Part shown: positions 1 to 8,924 of the stretch, in pieces
Layout of the letters: each line of letters begins with the position of its first letter
Position numbering within the stretch: the stretch's first letter is position 1
Source: Microbispora hainanensis
GTDB lineage: Bacteria > Actinomycetota > Actinomycetes > Streptosporangiales > Streptosporangiaceae
Assembly: GCF_036186745.1 (NCBI RefSeq)
Contig: NZ_CP108086.1
Span: forward strand, 2,728,001-2,792,000
DNA: 64,000 nt
Direction: 5' to 3'
The notes under the pieces: model-generated
Seen by the model: the letters and a program-made list of their open reading frames with translations, nothing else
Databases searched by the model: none
What the model was told of the DNA's origin: nothing
Position numbers and translations under genes: made by a program

Positions 1-96
1 TTCAGGGTTCGCATCGCGCCGCTGCGCGTACCGATTGATAACCAGCGACATCCGCTCCAGCTGTACGGCCAGCGCGAGCATGGCTCTGTAGATCAT
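1..96 (-). CDS. Small hypothetical protein at the end of the Tad operon (partial, 3' end off window)
   Basis: An ATG at 96-94 is preceded by a GGAGG ribosome binding site (107-111, minus strand) at good spacing. The 32 visible residues begin MIYRAMLALAVQLERM and run off the window edge. It follows the TadC-like gene by about 20 bp, so it should be the next gene of the same operon. The visible part has a short hydrophobic stretch and then charged residues. I do not recognise a family; a pilin-like or small structural protein is possible but not shown. Confidence 0.55.
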   Translation of the reverse strand, partial: MIYRAMLALAVQLERMSLVINRYAQRRDANPE

Positions 97-117
97 TGGT
101 GGGTACCTCCGGAAGGG

Positions 118-987
118 TCAGCCGCCGGTCATTCGCGCGAAGGCGGGATAGCCGAGCAGCAGCAGGAACCCGAGGACCGACAGGGCCATCGGGACGGTCA
201 TGGTCTCGGTACGGGATTTGGCCTTGGACACCTCGGCCGACAGTTCGACCTCGCGCAGGGATTGGGCCTTGGCCATGAGGGTGTCGAGAATGCCGGCGCC
301 GTGGGTTCCGGCGAGCCGGGCGATGGCGGCCAGGTCGGCGAGCTCGGGAACGCGAATCTCCTCGGACAGCCGGGTGAGCTCATCCCATGCGCTCGCGGTA
401 ACCCGCCGTGCGGGATCCAGCGCGAGGCACAACCGCTGGAATGTCCACCCTCCGCCGACCTTGGCGGCCGACTCCAGCGCCTCGGCCGGCCCGGATCCTG
501 CCGCGCGAGCGAGCGCCACCAGATCCAGGTACGCCACGATGGCCTGCCGGAATGCCGCCCGCGCGTCGGCGGCCTGGCCGCGTATCGAGGCGTCGGGAGC
601 GAAGAACGCCGCGACAGCGAAGGCCAGGCATGCTCCCCAGGAGACCGGCCAGGGAAGGGCGATGCCGAGCAGTGCGCACCACGCCCAGAAGACGACCGGA
701 CCAGCCGCCCCGAGCCCGATCATCGCGCCCTTCTGGATGAGGTAGTAATCGGCCGTCTTGCCGAGCACTGCCAGATCCGCCTGCGGGAGCCGCGCGCCGA
801 TTACTGTTCCGGACAGTTTTCGCGCCATGCGCGACCGCCAGTCCCCATCCGGCTCGCTGCGGCTCCCACCCGGCCTGAGCCGTTCCATCGCCGATGCGAG
901 CGCGGGCGGAGCGGGGAAGACCGCCACGATGGCGAGGGCTCCGCCGAGGCCGATCAATGCGCCGCAGGTCAGAACCAGCGCTATCAC
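118..987 (-). CDS. Type II secretion system F-family membrane protein, TadC-like
   Basis: This 289-residue protein is an inner-membrane platform subunit of a Tad/Flp-type pilus or secretion machine. It has an N-terminal hydrophobic segment (about residues 2-28), a central pair of membrane segments (about 90-140) and a C-terminal one (about 265-285), enclosing the helical T2SSF domain with the usual region around residues 150-260. It starts with GTG and overlaps the stop of the TadB-like gene by four bases (GTGA), which indicates translational coupling. TadB and TadC paralogs normally occur together and interact with the TadA ATPase. Which partner is called B or C is inferred from gene order. 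Confidence 0.8.
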   Translation of the reverse strand: MIALVLTCGALIGLGGALAIVAVFPAPPALASAMERLRPGGSRSEPDGDWRSRMARKLSGTVIGARLPQADLAVLGKTADYYLIQKGAMIGLGAAGPVVFWAWCALLGIALPWPVSWGACLAFAVAAFFAPDASIRGQAADARAAFRQAIVAYLDLVALARAAGSGPAEALESAAKVGGGWTFQRLCLALDPARRVTASAWDELTRLSEEIRVPELADLAAIARLAGTHGAGILDTLMAKAQSLREVELSAEVSKAKSRTETMTVPMALSVLGFLLLLGYPAFARMTGG

Positions 988-1817
988 GATGGATCACCTG
1001 TCGGGTTGAGGAAGCGATGTCCCTTCGGCGCTCTGGTCAGGCGGTGCAGCCACATGAAGGCTCCCGCGTACAGCGCGATCACGACGCCGAGAACGAGCTG
1101 GCCGCCGACCGTTCCGAATGGGGCGACATAAGCCTGGTTGACCAGCGCGAAGGCGGTGTATCCCAGCAGCGCGCCGATGACCCATCGGGCGGTCGTGCGA
1201 TGGGTGGCGCGCTCGGCGTCGATCTCCCGCCGTGCGGCCACGTCCTTGGCCACCGTACGGGCAAGGCCCTGGAGCACCTCTCGCAGTCCCTTGCCGCGGG
1301 CGCGGCAGGCCAGGATCAGCGCTGCGGCGATCACATCCCCGGTCGGGTCGTTCAGGTCATCGGCGAACGCTCGCAAGGCCTGCTCGGTCGGGGTGCGATA
1401 GGCGAGCCGCCGCGCGAGCGCCCGCACTTCGGCGGCGATCGCTGGCGGCGGGTTGTCCGCGCTGGACTGCAACGCCTCCTCAATGCCCGCACTGCCGCCC
1501 AGCACGTCGCTTAGATGACGGGTCCACGCCTGCAGCGCCTCCAGGCGCTCGATCCGCCGCCCGCTGTCGCGGGCGCTGAGCATCCGCGGCAGCGTCACAG
1601 CGCCCACGGCAGCCCCGAGGGCGGCGACCGGCCAGCCCGTAAGCCACCACGTCAGCATGAGAACTCCCGCAGCCACGGTCGCGGGAATCGCCGGTATCCG
1701 TGGCAGCCGCCGTGCCGGGCGCGGAGGCCGTATCGGGGCTCGGCGCATTCCCGTGATGGCGAACAGAGGTCCCGCGACGAGCACCGCGCCGGCCAGCGCG
1801 GCGAGCCAGCCGGTCAT
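984..1817 (-). CDS. Type II secretion system F-family membrane protein, TadB-like
   Basis: I chose the ATG at 1817 because it overlaps the TadA stop as ATGA; a longer open frame begins at 1892 but lies inside tadA. The 277-residue product starts MTGWLAALAGAVLVAG, a membrane segment. It has a second hydrophobic pair near residues 55-85 and a C-terminal pair near 225-260 around a cytoplasmic T2SSF domain. It should form the inner-membrane platform with the TadC-like protein encoded just downstream. Confidence 0.8.
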   Translation of the reverse strand: MTGWLAALAGAVLVAGPLFAITGMRRAPIRPPRPARRLPRIPAIPATVAAGVLMLTWWLTGWPVAALGAAVGAVTLPRMLSARDSGRRIERLEALQAWTRHLSDVLGGSAGIEEALQSSADNPPPAIAAEVRALARRLAYRTPTEQALRAFADDLNDPTGDVIAAALILACRARGKGLREVLQGLARTVAKDVAARREIDAERATHRTTARWVIGALLGYTAFALVNQAYVAPFGTVGGQLVLGVVIALYAGAFMWLHRLTRAPKGHRFLNPTGDPS

Positions 1818-3127
1818 GCGTACCCTCGATCCCAGCCCCGAGGCGCGAACAGGTCCGGATCGAACCCCGCCGCCACCAGTTCCTCCATGCACTGCGGGAT
1901 CGTGTTCGGTACGGCCCGCCCGTCCGGCCCGGGGACATAGACGTGGTTGACCGCCGGTTCCAGTCCGTCTCCCGGCGGTAGCACCTCGTTCACCTCGGCG
2001 ACGTAGCGGCGGTTGACCATGCCGTCGATGTCGTGGCGGAGTTCGTGCCGCAGGTGGACGACGAAGTCCACGGCCATGCCGATCGTGCGGAACAGGGTGT
2101 CCGGCGCGATGGAAAGGCCGCCCGATCCGGCGAGGATCAGCATCCGGGCGAACACCTGGTCGGCCGAGTCGGCGTGCATGGTGCAGATGGAGCCGGAGCC
2201 GCCGGTGTTCATCGCCTCCAGCATCGGCACCAGCTCGTCGCCGCGGACCTCGCCGACGATGATCCGGCGTGCGTTGAACCGAAGCGCGTCCTCGATGAGC
2301 TGGCGCATCGTGATCGCGCCCAAGCCTTCGGTGTTGCCCTCCCGGGCCTCCATCGCGAGCACGTCACGGTGCCGGTCGGTCTGCAGGTGAAGGAAGAGCT
2401 CGTACTCCTTCTCCACGGTGGCGATCCGCTCGTCCGGGTCGATTTCGGCGGCCAGTGCCCGGGCGAATGTGGTCTTGCCGTCGCCCATCCCACCCGTGAT
2501 CACGATGTCCTTGTGGGCGCGTACGGCGGCGGCGAGGAACGCGCGAAGCCCTTTGTCCACGGTGCCGTTCACCATCAGGTCGTCCAGGTCGGCCTCGAGC
2601 AGGCCGTGTCTGCGGATGGACAGGCACGGTCGTGGCGTAACTCCCATCAGCGCGGCGATGCGGGTCCGGTGTCCGACGGACAGGTGAAGACGCGGCCGGG
2701 CGATCGAGAAATCCCGGGCGGTCTGTCCCTGGTAGGCGGCCCACCGGCGGACGTTGCCCACCAACTCCTCATCACTGTCGGCGATCGGTGGTCCGAGTAC
2801 TTTGCGGCCGTCCCGGTAGGTGATCCACACCTGGTCACAGCCGTTGACGTCGATGTTCTCCACCTCGGGGTCGTCGACGAACGGCTGTAGGCGCCCCAGC
2901 GCGAAGATCTCGTTGTATACCGCTTCCGCGAGCCGGCGCTCCTCCTGCAGCGTCGGAGTATCCCTACCTGCCAGCGCCCTGCTGTCCACGTGCTCGCGGA
3001 CCAGGTCGGTGATGACTGCTCTCGCGTACTCGCGTACGGCCTCGTCCCCGGTGACCGCTGCGGCATCAAGCGCTTGCGTGACCGTGGGCAGGACCTCGCG
3101 CACCGCCTGCTGAACGTCGAAGCTCAC
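1814..3127 (-). CDS. TadA/CpaF-family secretion ATPase
   Basis: This 437-residue cytoplasmic ATPase powers pilus assembly or secretion. It has an N-terminal helical domain and a conserved segment near 95-130 (DDPEVENIDVNG). The Walker A motif is GGMGDGKTTFA, the Walker B-like segment is RRIIVGEVRGDE, and the distal box is GGSGSICTMHADSA. Its length is typical for CpaF. It starts four bases inside the end of the MinD-like gene and ends overlapping tadB. This locus is separate from the second TadA at 57 kb and is more like the accessory Tad-like loci of Streptomyces than the conserved one near ssd. Confidence 0.9.
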   Translation of the reverse strand: MSFDVQQAVREVLPTVTQALDAAAVTGDEAVREYARAVITDLVREHVDSRALAGRDTPTLQEERRLAEAVYNEIFALGRLQPFVDDPEVENIDVNGCDQVWITYRDGRKVLGPPIADSDEELVGNVRRWAAYQGQTARDFSIARPRLHLSVGHRTRIAALMGVTPRPCLSIRRHGLLEADLDDLMVNGTVDKGLRAFLAAAVRAHKDIVITGGMGDGKTTFARALAAEIDPDERIATVEKEYELFLHLQTDRHRDVLAMEAREGNTEGLGAITMRQLIEDALRFNARRIIVGEVRGDELVPMLEAMNTGGSGSICTMHADSADQVFARMLILAGSGGLSIAPDTLFRTIGMAVDFVVHLRHELRHDIDGMVNRRYVAEVNEVLPPGDGLEPAVNHVYVPGPDGRAVPNTIPQCMEELVAAGFDPDLFAPRGWDRGYA

Positions 3128-3876
3128 GATACTGTCACCTCGGTACGTGCCGGTTCCTCATAGAGGTGATCGGCCAGCGAACGAGCGGCCCGAATCAGTG
3201 GAGAACGGGGGACGTATCGCTCGTTGCCGATGCCATGCGACAACACCGTGGCGGCCCGCGGATCGTGGGGAAGGTGGTCGACCACCTCCACGCCGAGCGT
3301 CTTCGCCACCTCCTTGCGGCCGTACGGCCCGGCCCCGACGAGCAGAACCCGCGGACCGGACCGACGACCGCGCAGGGCTCGAATCTCAGTGAGGCGGGGA
3401 GCCAGCGCGGACAGGTCCACGAGCGTGGGACGTGCGACCACGAGGACCTGGTCCGCGTCGACGAGCAGCGGGGTAGGCGTGTCCGATCCGCCGACGCGTC
3501 CGACGTCGGCGATCACATCCCCGGGCGTCGCGGTGAAGGTCTTGGTGATGTCCACCCAGAGTTGCCGGACCGAGGCCACCTGAGCAGGGTCGGCGAGACC
3601 TGGCAGGATCCGGCGGGCCCCGGCACCGGCCAGATGCAGGACCTGCTCGCGAAGCGTGGTGGCGGCGTCGGCGCCGCGGCGGAGTTGGACCGCCCACTCG
3701 CCCAGGCCGCGTTCCTGCGGCTGGCCGACGAGGTATCCGGACAGGACGCTGCCACCGGCAGGATCGCACTCGGCGAACAAAACCTCACGCGGCCAGGCGA
3801 GCGTGAGAGCGAGTCCGGTCGTCGTGACGCCCGGGCTGTGGCCGCCCGAGCACAAGACGGTGAGCATCTGGTTCAC
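3124..3876 (-). CDS. MinD/ParA-like P-loop protein with atypical Walker A
   Basis: The 250-residue product has a SIMIBI/ParA-like fold signature: a first strand followed by GGHSPGVTTT, the EcDPAGGS segment near residue 40, and a DQVLVVARPT segment near 130. In canonical MinD/ParA the deviant Walker A is KGGxGKTT. Here both lysines are absent, so ATP hydrolysis may be weak or lost. It sits between CpaB and TadA, where CpaE-like proteins usually occur, and so probably localises the secretion machine. Both ends overlap neighbours by four bases. Confidence 0.65.
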   Translation of the reverse strand: MNQMLTVLCSGGHSPGVTTTGLALTLAWPREVLFAECDPAGGSVLSGYLVGQPQERGLGEWAVQLRRGADAATTLREQVLHLAGAGARRILPGLADPAQVASVRQLWVDITKTFTATPGDVIADVGRVGGSDTPTPLLVDADQVLVVARPTLVDLSALAPRLTEIRALRGRRSGPRVLLVGAGPYGRKEVAKTLGVEVVDHLPHDPRAATVLSHGIGNERYVPRSPLIRAARSLADHLYEEPARTEVTVS

Positions 3877-4520
3877 CTCGCCCGCGACTGGAGGATGAGC
3901 GCGATCTTCCCGTCCGCGGCCTGACGGGCCAGCGCACTGCCCTCGCCGGCCGGGACGACGAGGTCGACCACGATGAGCCCGTCAGCGTCGGGCTCGCCGA
4001 CGCGGTCCACCCGAGCCTGGTAATCGGCCGGGGCGCCCTGCCCGATCGAGATGGCGGGCGCCACGGCGGCCACGACGCGATCACCGGGCTGGATTCCCCT
4101 GGCAGGCAGTTGGCTGGGCTTGAGCGCCACCGGCACGACGACCTGCCCCGGTGCCGGAACGAGTGTCCCGGTCAGGTGCGCGGGTGCCAACAGGGTGCCG
4201 ACCTTCAGGTCCACAGCGGCGCGTTTGCCGATGACCGCGCCCTTGTCCGTGGCCTCCACGGCCCGTACTCCTGAGTCCAGGCCGAGCGCGACCGTCCGAA
4301 GGTCCTGTGCTTGCAACTGCTGGCCGATGGGAACGTCGCGCGCCATGACGAGAACCGGCGTCCGGTGCCCGGCGATGCCGTACACCTGCCAGGCGATCAG
4401 CGCGCCGAGAGCGGTCAGCGCGATGCTCACCACGAGCATCACCGGGCTGCGCCTGCTCGGTAGCGGGCGCACGTGTGTGGCCCGGCCCGCTTCCCTGCTC
4501 GGCGTGGAGCGCTGGAGCAT
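3873..4520 (-). CDS. CpaB/SAF-domain protein of the Tad-like system
   Basis: The ATG at 4520 (MLQRSTPSRE) was chosen over the open frame start at 4616, which lies inside the upstream gene. The 215-residue protein has a short basic cytoplasmic N terminus, one membrane helix at about residues 28-47, then a SAF domain (VLVMARDVPIGQQL and following) as in RcpC/CpaB. The remainder is periplasm-side. In Caulobacter CpaB belongs to the pilus assembly apparatus; a similar envelope role is inferred here from its place in the operon. Confidence 0.7.
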   Translation of the reverse strand: MLQRSTPSREAGRATHVRPLPSRRSPVMLVVSIALTALGALIAWQVYGIAGHRTPVLVMARDVPIGQQLQAQDLRTVALGLDSGVRAVEATDKGAVIGKRAAVDLKVGTLLAPAHLTGTLVPAPGQVVVPVALKPSQLPARGIQPGDRVVAAVAPAISIGQGAPADYQARVDRVGEPDADGLIVVDLVVPAGEGSALARQAADGKIALILQSRAR

Positions 4521-4524
4521 AGGG

Positions 4525-5328
4525 CTATCCCTTCGTGACGAGCGCCTGGGCTTCGATGACGCGGATCGGGAAGGTGACCGACTTCGTGATGGGCGGCAGC
4601 GTGCCGCCTGTGCCACCTGAACCGCGCCAGGTGCCGCTCCAGGTCACTGACACGGTCACCCGATAGGCGCTTGCCGGATGCTGGTACGTGTGCGAACAGG
4701 TGGAGCTCTGCTGGTCGGCAGGCCGAGTGGTGTCGTACGCGGTTCCGGGCCCGTCGCAGGTGAGCGTCTGGCCGTCGCCGGTACTGATGGTCATCCGCTC
4801 GGGAGTGGCGGTGGCCGCGGCCCAAACAGCGCCGATGTGCAGCCGCTTAGACTTGGGCGTCCACTGCCCGTCGGCTAGGAAGAACCACTGCGGGAGCCCG
4901 ACCAGCCCGTCCTGGCCGCGTGGCGGAGCGGTGAGCACTGTCGGCGGCGCGATCGGGATCAATTTGTACGCTCGACGAGCGAGCTGCTCAGGGGTTAGCG
5001 CACCACGCCGTTTCTTGATCCAGACCACGTCTCGATAGCCATCGGAGCACTCGACCAGGTAGTAGGCGCCCTTGCCGGTCGGCTCGCTGCTCAGGTTGCT
5101 GCCGGGATCGACGAACTCCAGACCACCGTTCTCCCGCCCGTCAGCGAACCACGGCTGGTAAGTACATCTGACCTTCGATCCCTTGCCAGCCGGGGCCGCT
5201 GACCCGGGACGGGGCAGGCGCTTGGCCGAAATGATGTAGCCCGTGTAGTCGCTCGACACGCCGACGCCGTCCCCGTCTCCGTCTCCGAGCGGGGCAATGG
5301 CAAGTCCGGCGACAAGGACATAAGTCAT
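4525..5328 (-). CDS. Secreted hypothetical protein of the Tad-like operon
   Basis: The ATG at 5328 overlaps the stop of the upstream lipoprotein gene (ATGA) and was preferred to a longer frame starting at 5559. The 267-residue product begins MTYVLVAGLAIAPLGDGDG, a short hydrophobic leader followed by an Asp/Gly stretch. It continues as a polar, Cys-containing extracellular protein with a Trp-rich C-terminal part resembling a beta-sandwich (TYQHPASAYRVTVSVTW). I do not recognise a catalytic motif. It is probably an envelope component co-produced with the Tad-like machine. Confidence 0.6.
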   Translation of the reverse strand: MTYVLVAGLAIAPLGDGDGDGVGVSSDYTGYIISAKRLPRPGSAAPAGKGSKVRCTYQPWFADGRENGGLEFVDPGSNLSSEPTGKGAYYLVECSDGYRDVVWIKKRRGALTPEQLARRAYKLIPIAPPTVLTAPPRGQDGLVGLPQWFFLADGQWTPKSKRLHIGAVWAAATATPERMTISTGDGQTLTCDGPGTAYDTTRPADQQSSTCSHTYQHPASAYRVTVSVTWSGTWRGSGGTGGTLPPITKSVTFPIRVIEAQALVTKG

Positions 5329-5795
5329 GCCGTAGGCGAACAAGGCTCTTTCACCTGCTCTACCTTCGACACTCGCCAGGCGCCATCCGCCCGCTTCGCA
5401 AGGGTGGCGACAAGATGAATGCGACTCGTTCCATGCGTGAGGCGCTTTCCTGTCCGATCGTCTGCCTGACCGCCTTTCCGGGCGTCTTGGCAGTCGTGGA
5501 GGGTGGCGCGATCTCTTTCGATCCGTACGTCGAACGGGTGATGTTCGGGATTTCCCCATGTCACCCGGTGCGTGGCGCGGAGCGCGGCGATTCCTCGCAA
5601 CATCCGGCTCAGGAGAGGCTGGGTGGCTACCTGTTCAAGGATCGCCTTGCGCTCTGCTGGGTAAGCCCGCTCGGCGCGTTGGCCGACGGGGTAGAGGTCG
5701 CGGTATACGGCAAGGACGGCATCCTCGCTCGTGGTGGCCGTCGGCGTGGGCGAGGGCGGCGTCATGGTGAGGGTTGGTTCTGGAGCGGTGCCGCT

Positions 5796-5805
5796 GGACT
5801 GGCAG
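5796..5805. repeat. Target-site duplication of the ISAs1 element (partner at 7160-7169)
   Basis: GGACTGGCAG occurs immediately outside both ends of the element with no mismatch. Collapsing the two copies restores the lipoprotein reading frame. The same decamer is present once more near 8932 in a decayed copy of this gene's leader. Confidence 0.92.
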
Positions 5806-7159
5806 CAGGGCTGAAGCGTTCTCAGGTTGTGAGACCGAGTAGCTGAAGTGCATCGGTGGGGTGGCTGCGGTAGTGGTCGGTGGCGGCGGCGATGTTGGTC
5901 CAGCCGATCAGGCGGGCCAGGCCGATGGCCAGATTGCGGAGGCTCGCCATGATCCGGGGTGCGGCCCCGGTCCTCATCGTGCAGGCGTCTTCGCGGTAGG
6001 TGACGTCGCGGATGTGGTGCAGGGCTTCGATGCTCCAGTGGCCGCGGATCAGTCCGGCGAGGTGGGCATGGGTGATCTGGCCGGGGTGCAGGCTGGTGAT
6101 GGCGTAGATGGTGACGATGGTGGTCTTCCCGGTGGCGTTGTTGGTGCGGCGTCGTTTGACCTGGATGGCCTGGGCGGCGTGGGGGAAGGGCAGGCCTGGG
6201 CGGACGGTGCAGATCTTCATGCGGCGGATCTCGCGGCGTCCGTGCCGGGTCTCGTCGGTGCGGTCGTTGAGGATGGCCTCGCGCCAGGGCAGGGCCTTGA
6301 GCCGGCGCAGCAGGGTGGGCTGGTTGCCCTTGACGATGAACACGTAGTGCCCTCCGGCCGCGACGATCTGCCTGGCGTGCTCGTGCTGGGTGTGCAGGGC
6401 GTCGGCGGTGATGACCACGCTGGTGAGGTCGAGCCCGGACAGCAGGGGCGTGAACGCGGGGATCTCGTTGCTTTTGGCTGCGACCTGGGCTTGAGCCATC
6501 ACCGTCTGGGTGTCGTGGCGGGTGGCGGCCAGCAGGTGGGTCACACGGTCGCCGGTGCGGCTGCCGCGCAGGGTTTTGCCGTCCACGGCCAGGCCGAGTA
6601 GCGCTGTTCTGCCGTTCGTGCCGTTCGTGCCGGTCGCTGGTGGCGCGGCGGCCAGCCTGGCCAGGTAGGCGCAGGTCGCAGCGTCGAAGTCGTCGCCGTC
6701 CAGGCGGGCCAGCAGCCGTCCCAGGGTGGAGGCGGCCAGCCGTACGGGGCCCGGGAGACCGATCCGGGCGCGTAGCTCGGGATCGTATCCGGCGATGAAC
6801 CGGGTGATCTTCGCCAGGGAAGTCGCTCCGCCGAGCACGGCGAGCAGGGCTAACGCGAGCAGCGGGCCGAGTCGGTAGCGGCGCCCGCGGCGGCTGCGAG
6901 GGTCCGGTATGGCATCCAGCACCTCGGCAAGGGTGGGCAGGTCGGACAGCGGATCGCAGATGGTGACGCGCTCCAGGTGGCGGGAGAGCACGTCGATCGG
7001 GGATGATGGCACGCGAACGCGACCCCTGTTCTTGATCGACTGGCTAGACACCGACGATCATGAGGGGTCGCGTTTGTCATCTCCGCACCGGGGCGCCCTC
7101 AACTACCCGTCCGTCCCAGGGCTGCGCCCATCTCACCAGCCGAGAACGCTTGGGCCCTG
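5806..7159 (-). mobile_element. Complete ISAs1-family insertion sequence, 1354 bp
   Basis: The ends are imperfect inverted repeats: CAGGGCTGAAGCGTTCTC at the left and CAGGGCCCAAGCGTTCTC read inward from the right. The element is flanked by perfect 10-bp direct repeats (GGACTGGCAG at 5796-5805 and 7160-7169), which fits the 8-10 bp duplications of this family. The transposase is intact, so the element may still be active and the insertion looks recent. Confidence 0.92.
5822..7051 (-). CDS. ISAs1-family transposase
   Basis: The 409-residue product has the layout of ISAs1 transposases: an N-terminal DUF4372-like segment ([22 protein letters not shown]), the [11 protein letters not shown] motif with the first acidic residue, [21 protein letters not shown], and the C-terminal [20 protein letters not shown] that carries the last acidic residue. 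It is transcribed in the same direction as the Tad-like operon, so read-through from the element could drive the downstream secretion genes. Confidence 0.93.
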   Translation of the reverse strand: MSSQSIKNRGRVRVPSSPIDVLSRHLERVTICDPLSDLPTLAEVLDAIPDPRSRRGRRYRLGPLLALALLAVLGGATSLAKITRFIAGYDPELRARIGLPGPVRLAASTLGRLLARLDGDDFDAATCAYLARLAAAPPATGTNGTNGRTALLGLAVDGKTLRGSRTGDRVTHLLAATRHDTQTVMAQAQVAAKSNEIPAFTPLLSGLDLTSVVITADALHTQHEHARQIVAAGGHYVFIVKGNQPTLLRRLKALPWREAILNDRTDETRHGRREIRRMKICTVRPGLPFPHAAQAIQVKRRRTNNATGKTTIVTIYAITSLHPGQITHAHLAGLIRGHWSIEALHHIRDVTYREDACTMRTGAAPRIMASLRNLAIGLARLIGWTNIAAATDHYRSHPTDALQLLGLTT

Positions 7160-7249
7160 GGACTGGCAGGCAGTCACAGCGCTTGCCGTGACGACGAACA
7201 TCGCCACCAAGGGCAAGGCTCGTTTTGGGCATCGCGAAACAACCCTCAC

Positions 7250-7666
7250 CGGCCAGCACCTTCACCTTAGAAATTGGTCCGCTACAAGCAGTCGCCAGAT
7301 TAGAGTAGTGGGTCGCCGTGGCGCCTAACGGTCTGGTCATTCAATCATTACCCGCGATTTATCAAAACGGCTAAGCCCTTATAGTGGCCGCCCTCTTGCG
7401 GTGCGAGAAATTGATCCCAAATCGCCAAAATTAAGTGATTCTCCGCCTGGTGAGCGCTCATCCTACATAGCGCCCTAAACGCACTCAGGAGTTCCGTGAA
7501 CGTCTCGAACCGCAGCCTTGAGGGCGGCAAGGTATACACCGCCAACGAGGGGCTACCTGCTCGCTAACAGTCCAGCCATCGCTGTCCGCAGCGGCTACTT
7601 ACTGCGCCCGCCGGCCCATGACGTACTGGCTGTGGCGCTGACCTACGCGCCCTCGCATACGTCCGG
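7250..7666. other. Upstream region of the split lipoprotein gene; no firm gene
   Basis: This 417-base stretch is poorer in GC than its surroundings. It should hold the original promoter of the Tad-like operon, reading leftward. A 65-codon frame (7348-7545, minus, TTG start, no ribosome site) encodes a helix-like peptide with an aromatic AIWDQF segment. It could be a gene remnant but I cannot support it as a gene. Confidence 0.4.
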
Positions 7667-8068
7667 CTACGGGAGCAGGCGGATGAGGCCGTCCTCCAGG
7701 TAAGCAGTCTGGCCGGCGTCTGCCGCCAAGACCGCCGCGTTCATCCTCCGCGCCAAGCCTGGCGGCAAGAGCTTGTCCAAGTCCGCGGGAGGAGCGAATA
7801 CGTATTCGTCGAGCTCCTCGGGCTGCAGGCGGAGCGCTGCGATTCGGGAGTCAGTGAGCACGCCTGTGTTGAAGACGAACATCAGCCCGGCGTCCCACGG
7901 CGGTGCCGGGGGCACCCAGTCGACACATGCGAGCTGACCCACCGGCGGCGCGATGCCCAACTCCTCCTGCAGTTCACGGAGCAGAGCACTGACGGGGGAC
8001 TCCCCTGCCTCGACGATCCCGCCAGGAATGTCCCATTCGTCCTTGTAGACCGGGTGTACGACAAGCAC
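7667..8068 (-). CDS. NUDIX hydrolase, probably frameshifted at its 5' end
   Basis: The 133-residue frame contains a full NUDIX box (GGIVEAGESPVSALLRELQE followed by ELGI), so it should hydrolyse a nucleoside diphosphate linked to another moiety; the substrate is unknown. In-frame homologous-looking sequence (RVIPGLRRLLRDDQGR) continues upstream of 8068 but has no start codon. An ATG at 8127 is one base out of phase with it. A single-base deletion between 8127 and about 8120 would explain this. The GTG at 8068 may still start a slightly short but catalytically complete domain. The gene diverges from the kinase gene at 8245. Confidence 0.7.
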   Translation of the reverse strand: MLVVHPVYKDEWDIPGGIVEAGESPVSALLRELQEELGIAPPVGQLACVDWVPPAPPWDAGLMFVFNTGVLTDSRIAALRLQPEELDEYVFAPPADLDKLLPPGLARRMNAAVLAADAGQTAYLEDGLIRLLP

Positions 8069-8244
8069 CCGCCCTTGGTCGTCTCGCAGCAGGCGACGTA
8101 GGCCAGGTATGACGCGGAGTCGCTCATGACGGCTCCGACACTATGAGCCGCGCACGGCCTGGCGCCGGGGTATTTCCAAACCTCACGTGGAAGCAACTCG
8201 TACACCACTGGGCGGGACGTCACCGGCCGGCAGGGGAAGACGGC

Positions 8245-8811
8245 GTGTCGCCCACGGACTGTTCATACCCTGAGCCGGTGCGTACCGGCTCTCTCGACAC
8301 CCATTTGATCGTTCTCCGCGGGAACTCCGGCTCTGGGAAGACCAGCGTCGCCCGTGCCGTGCGGGCCGCCTATGGCCGTGGCCTGGCGCTGGTCGGCCAG
8401 GACGTCGTACGGCGGGAACTGCTGCGAGAACGGGACGTGGACGGTGGTGTGAACATCGGCCTTATCGACACGATCGTCCGGTACTCCCTCGATCACGGGT
8501 ATCACGTCCTGCTCGAAGGCATCCTTACCGCCAGCCGGTACGGGGCGATGCTGCAGTCCCTACGCCGTGACCACGCCGGGACCAGCGCCTTCTTCTACCT
8601 GAACGTGTCCTTTCCCGAGACGCTCCGGCGGCATGACAGCCGCCCCCAGCGGTCGGAGTTCACCCCAGACCAGATGCGGGAGTGGTACCGCGAGCGCGAC
8701 CTGCTCCCTGACGGGTGCGAGACGGTCATCGGCGAGGAGAGCCCGCTGGAAGCGTCGGTGCGGCAGGTGCTGCGCCAAGCTCGCCTGACTCCAGCGCAGA
8801 CCAACCAGTGA
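8245..8811 (+). CDS. P-loop kinase / zeta-toxin-like AAA protein
   Basis: The GTG at 8245 is preceded by AGGGGAAG, so it was preferred to the frame start at 8143. The 188-residue product has Walker A GNSGSGKTS near residue 30, a VGQDVVRRELL segment, a Walker B-like HVLLEGIL, and a lid-like RPQRSEFTPDQMREWY. This pattern is shared by small-molecule kinases such as chloramphenicol phosphotransferase-like and zeta-type proteins. No antitoxin-like partner is adjacent, so a phosphotransferase role is more likely than a toxin. Confidence 0.7.
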   Translation: MSPTDCSYPEPVRTGSLDTHLIVLRGNSGSGKTSVARAVRAAYGRGLALVGQDVVRRELLRERDVDGGVNIGLIDTIVRYSLDHGYHVLLEGILTASRYGAMLQSLRRDHAGTSAFFYLNVSFPETLRRHDSRPQRSEFTPDQMREWYRERDLLPDGCETVIGEESPLEASVRQVLRQARLTPAQTNQ

Positions 8812-8924
8812 CAACGCCTCCTCACGACGACGACCGCCTCGATCGGCGATGATGCCCGCCATCGCGGCGGCGGACCCGATCCGCACCGCTTGGAGCCCTC
8901 TTGGTCGTCTCGTACGCGCCGTGC

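Larger units (their letters stand above)
5325..7249 (-). pseudogene. Lipoprotein gene, first gene of the Tad-like operon, split by an ISAs1-family element
   Basis: Removing 5806-7159 and one copy of the flanking 10-bp repeat joins 7249-7170 in frame to 5805-5325 and restores 186 codons. The restored leader begins at a GTG at 7249 (stop codon just upstream, GAAGG ribosome site), has basic residues, a hydrophobic core and a lipobox-like VTAC at the cysteine, then a Pro/Thr-rich linker. The mature part resembles actinobacterial lipoproteins with a DCQD motif near the C terminus. The insertion lies four codons after the lipobox cysteine, so the membrane anchor is separated from the mature domain. 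The 3' piece (5325-5765) keeps an ATG but would make an unexported protein. Confidence 0.8.

Noticed and set aside
7348-7545. A 65-codon minus-strand frame with protein-like composition
   Set aside because: Start is TTG, there is no ribosome site, and no family is recognised; mentioned only as possible remnant.
8245-8811. Zeta-type toxin of a toxin-antitoxin pair
   Set aside because: No small antitoxin gene precedes it; the neighbour upstream is a divergent NUDIX gene.
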